From Neotamlana nanhaiensis (GTDB lineage Bacteria > Bacteroidota > Bacteroidia > Flavobacteriales > Flavobacteriaceae): a DNA stretch of 64,000 nucleotides. The translations under genes were made by a program, and so were the position numbers. Shown here piece after piece: positions 62,156 to 64,000 of the stretch. The notes under the pieces are model-generated. The model searched no databases. It was given only the letters and a program-made list of their open reading frames with translations, and was not told the DNA's origin. The stretch lies in contig NZ_JTDV01000016.1 of assembly GCF_000943555.1 (NCBI RefSeq), positions 1 through 64,000 of the forward strand, given 5' to 3'. Positions within the stretch are counted from its first letter, which is position 1. Each line of letters opens with the position of its first letter.

Positions 62156-64000
62156 ATGAGCAACTTTAACTTTTTAAAACCAGATTTTCCAAAGCTGTAT
62201 AACGAAGCTGTAGTTGCAGAAAAATATACGTTAACCGAGCCTAAATATGCTGCATTATTATCTAGAACCGTTTTAGAGTTAGGCTTGCATTGGTTATATG
62301 ATAATGATTTAGACTTTACAAAGCCTTATGATACTAAATTAGTGGCTTTACTTTTTCATTACGATTTTAAAAGTAGTGTAAAACCATCGTTGCATAAGGA
62401 GTTAGACTTGGTAAGGCGTTTTGGAAACGATGGCGCACATGGTAATGCCGTATCTAAAACAAAAGCTATGGTTGCTTTAAAAGCAATTTTTAGTTTTTCG
62501 GTGTATCTCGTAAAGTATTATGGCAATACCCCAGTTGAAATTCCAACTTTTAACGAAACTTATATACCTGTAAATAATCAGGCAACAGGTAACATTACAA
62601 AAGCGCAGCTTAAAACATTAGCTGAAGAAAAGGAGGCTCAACTTAAACAATTAAGAGAAGAACAGGCTCAAAAAGAGGCTTTGTTAAAAGAAAACGAGCT
62701 TTTAAAAAAGCAAGTACGTCAACAACAGCAGGAATTAGCTAAACGTAAAGAGAAACGCCAAAAGGAAGTTATTCCTGAACGCGATATTCCGCAGCTTACA
62801 CCAGAGCTTGAAACACGAAAACTGTATATAGATGTGTTGCTAAAAGAAGCAGGTTGGCACACTTTAAAAAAAGGTATAGATATTGAATACCCTGTTACAG
62901 GAATGCCAAAAAGCACCAATCCTTCAGGTACAGGCTATGTTGATTATGTGTTGTGGGATAATAATGGTTTACCGCTTGCAGTTATTGAGGCTAAACAAAG
63001 TTTACACGATGCCAGAAAAGGAAAACAACAAGCCCTTTTATATGCTAATTGTTTAGAGCAATCTACAGGACAACGTCCCATAATATTTTATTCAAATGGT
63101 TTCGATACGTATTTATGGGATGATTTGTTTTATCCAGAACGCGAAGTATTTGGGTTTTACACCAAAGAAGAGCTTCAGTTTTTAATACAGCAGCGTAAAA
63201 ACAGGAAAGATATTAGGCAGTATCAAGTAAATACACAAATTGCAGGACGCCCCTATCAGTTAGAAGCTATAAAACGTGTTTCAGAAACATTAGTTACAAC
63301 GTTTCAGAATACGTTAAAGGGCAAGCATAGAGAAGCACTTTTGGTTATGGCTACGGGAAGTGGAAAAACAAGAACTTCGGCAGCAATGGTAGATATGTTT
63401 ACCAAGTGCAATTGGGCAAAAAGGGTGCTGTTTTTAGCCGATAGAAATGCCTTGGTAACACAAGCTAAAAATGCTTTTAAAGAACATTTACCCCATTTAA
63501 GTGCTATAGATTTAACTAAAGAAAAAGAAGATAACAACACGAGGTTGGTGTTTTCTACATACCCTACTATAATGAATAAAATTGACAGCATTGTTGATGA
63601 TAATAGGTTTTATGGGGTAGGGCATTTTGATGTAATTATAATTGACGAAGCGCATAGATCGGTTTACCAAAAATATGGCGCTATATTTAATTATTTTGAT
63701 GCGATTTTAATTGGTTTAACAGCAACACCAAAAAAAGATATAGATCATAATACTTATGGGTTGTTTGGTATAGAAGATGATAACCCAACTTTTGCTTACG
63801 AGTTAAATCAAGCTGTAAAAGACGGTTATTTAGTGCCACCAAAAGCTAAAAAAGTACCTATACAATTTTTAGAAGAAGGTGTAAAATACAATCAACTTTC
63901 CGATCTAGATAAACGTAAATACGAAGAACAGTTTGGCAGTTTTGAAATAGAACCAGAAGATGATACGGCGCAAATTGATAAAAACCAGTTAAATAGTTTT
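62156..64000 (+). CDS. hsdR: type I restriction enzyme R subunit, partial (runs off right edge)
   Basis: 615 codons are open to the window end. Start ATG at 62156, 7 bp after the fic stop. Residues about 5-110 form a DUF4145 domain (FGNDGAHGN), followed by a Gln/Glu/Lys-rich coiled coil (about 155-205). The nuclease core (GYVDYVLWDNNGLPLAVIEAKQ, near 260-280) has the D, E and K of a PD-(D/E)XK site. The motor follows: Walker A MATGSGKTRTS (near 398) and DEAH (near 494), then TATPKKD. Motor motifs V and VI and the C-terminus lie beyond 64000. Confidence 0.95.
   Translation, partial: MSNFNFLKPDFPKLYNEAVVAEKYTLTEPKYAALLSRTVLELGLHWLYDNDLDFTKPYDTKLVALLFHYDFKSSVKPSLHKELDLVRRFGNDGAHGNAVSKTKAMVALKAIFSFSVYLVKYYGNTPVEIPTFNETYIPVNNQATGNITKAQLKTLAEEKEAQLKQLREEQAQKEALLKENELLKKQVRQQQQELAKRKEKRQKEVIPERDIPQLTPELETRKLYIDVLLKEAGWHTLKKGIDIEYPVTGMPKSTNPSGTGYVDYVLWDNNGLPLAVIEAKQSLHDARKGKQQALLYANCLEQSTGQRPIIFYSNGFDTYLWDDLFYPEREVFGFYTKEELQFLIQQRKNRKDIRQYQVNTQIAGRPYQLEAIKRVSETLVTTFQNTLKGKHREALLVMATGSGKTRTSAAMVDMFTKCNWAKRVLFLADRNALVTQAKNAFKEHLPHLSAIDLTKEKEDNNTRLVFSTYPTIMNKIDSIVDDNRFYGVGHFDVIIIDEAHRSVYQKYGAIFNYFDAILIGLTATPKKDIDHNTYGLFGIEDDNPTFAYELNQAVKDGYLVPPKAKKVPIQFLEEGVKYNQLSDLDKRKYEEQFGSFEIEPEDDTAQIDKNQLNSF

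Noticed and set aside
47301-64000. Second attachment site (copy of tRNA-Asn 3' end)
   Set aside because: No second copy of CCAGCCTGAGGAG was seen before the window end, so the right boundary is left open.

Overview
The window is chromosomal DNA of an AT-rich member of the Bacteroidota, most likely a marine Flavobacteriaceae. Evidence: the flavobacterial -7 promoter element TAnnTTTG recurs before genes (tRNA-Asn, mfd, tex, rseP, the DtxR-type regulator), Shine-Dalgarno sites are weak or absent, and the gene families (TlpA/DUF4369 lipoproteins, DUF3871, FeoA-FeoB-Cys-rich triplet, ABC metal permeases with C-terminal winged helices) are typical. No species can be assigned from the sequence alone.

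Layout. 1-288: start of a secreted protein running off the left edge. 505-2656: a gene-free tandem array of six repeat units, each with a TAnnTTTG element, a hairpin and a strong intrinsic terminator, all pointing leftward; I read it as an array of small-RNA genes. 2844-47140: ordinary chromosomal backbone: AraC regulator; plsC-desaturase-HD hydrolase; bacilliredoxin; DjlA-like protein; LD-carboxypeptidase; metG; OmpA-like lipoprotein; ferritin; a MORN-repeat operon; tex; mfd; a TlpA-like protein; YraN; a DtxR-TonB receptor-TroABCD-type metal uptake locus with a visible operator; the oxidative pentose phosphate genes gnd / zwf-pgl; feoA-feoB-Cys-rich; SCO1; rseP. Short palindromic dispersed repeats (REP-like) lie between these genes, and in four places appear to have become part of coding sequence.

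47240-64000: tRNA-Asn followed by a tyrosine recombinase and an accessory region. The first part (about 47314-57000) looks like a compact integrative element with a divergent XRE repressor, a membrane protein, an SSB-like acidic-tailed protein, a Sak4-like RecA-fold ATPase, DUF3871, a DUF5906-type superfamily 3 helicase and an overlapping GIY-YIG endonuclease with NUMOD-like repeats. Three of its transcription units begin with strong 5' leader hairpins. No relaxase, conjugation or virion gene is visible, so it resembles a satellite-like or mobilizable replicon more than a classical ICE or prophage. The second part (57093-64000) is a defence locus: WYL regulator, hsdM, hsdS, a class II Fic protein with a C-terminal winged helix and its own cluster of putative operator half-sites, and hsdR (cut by the right edge). 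Whether the restriction system is cargo of the element cannot be decided because no right attachment site was found.

Most noteworthy: the six-unit small-RNA array, the satellite-like replicon with its structured leaders, and the Fic gene with its own operator cluster inside a WYL-controlled type I restriction operon.
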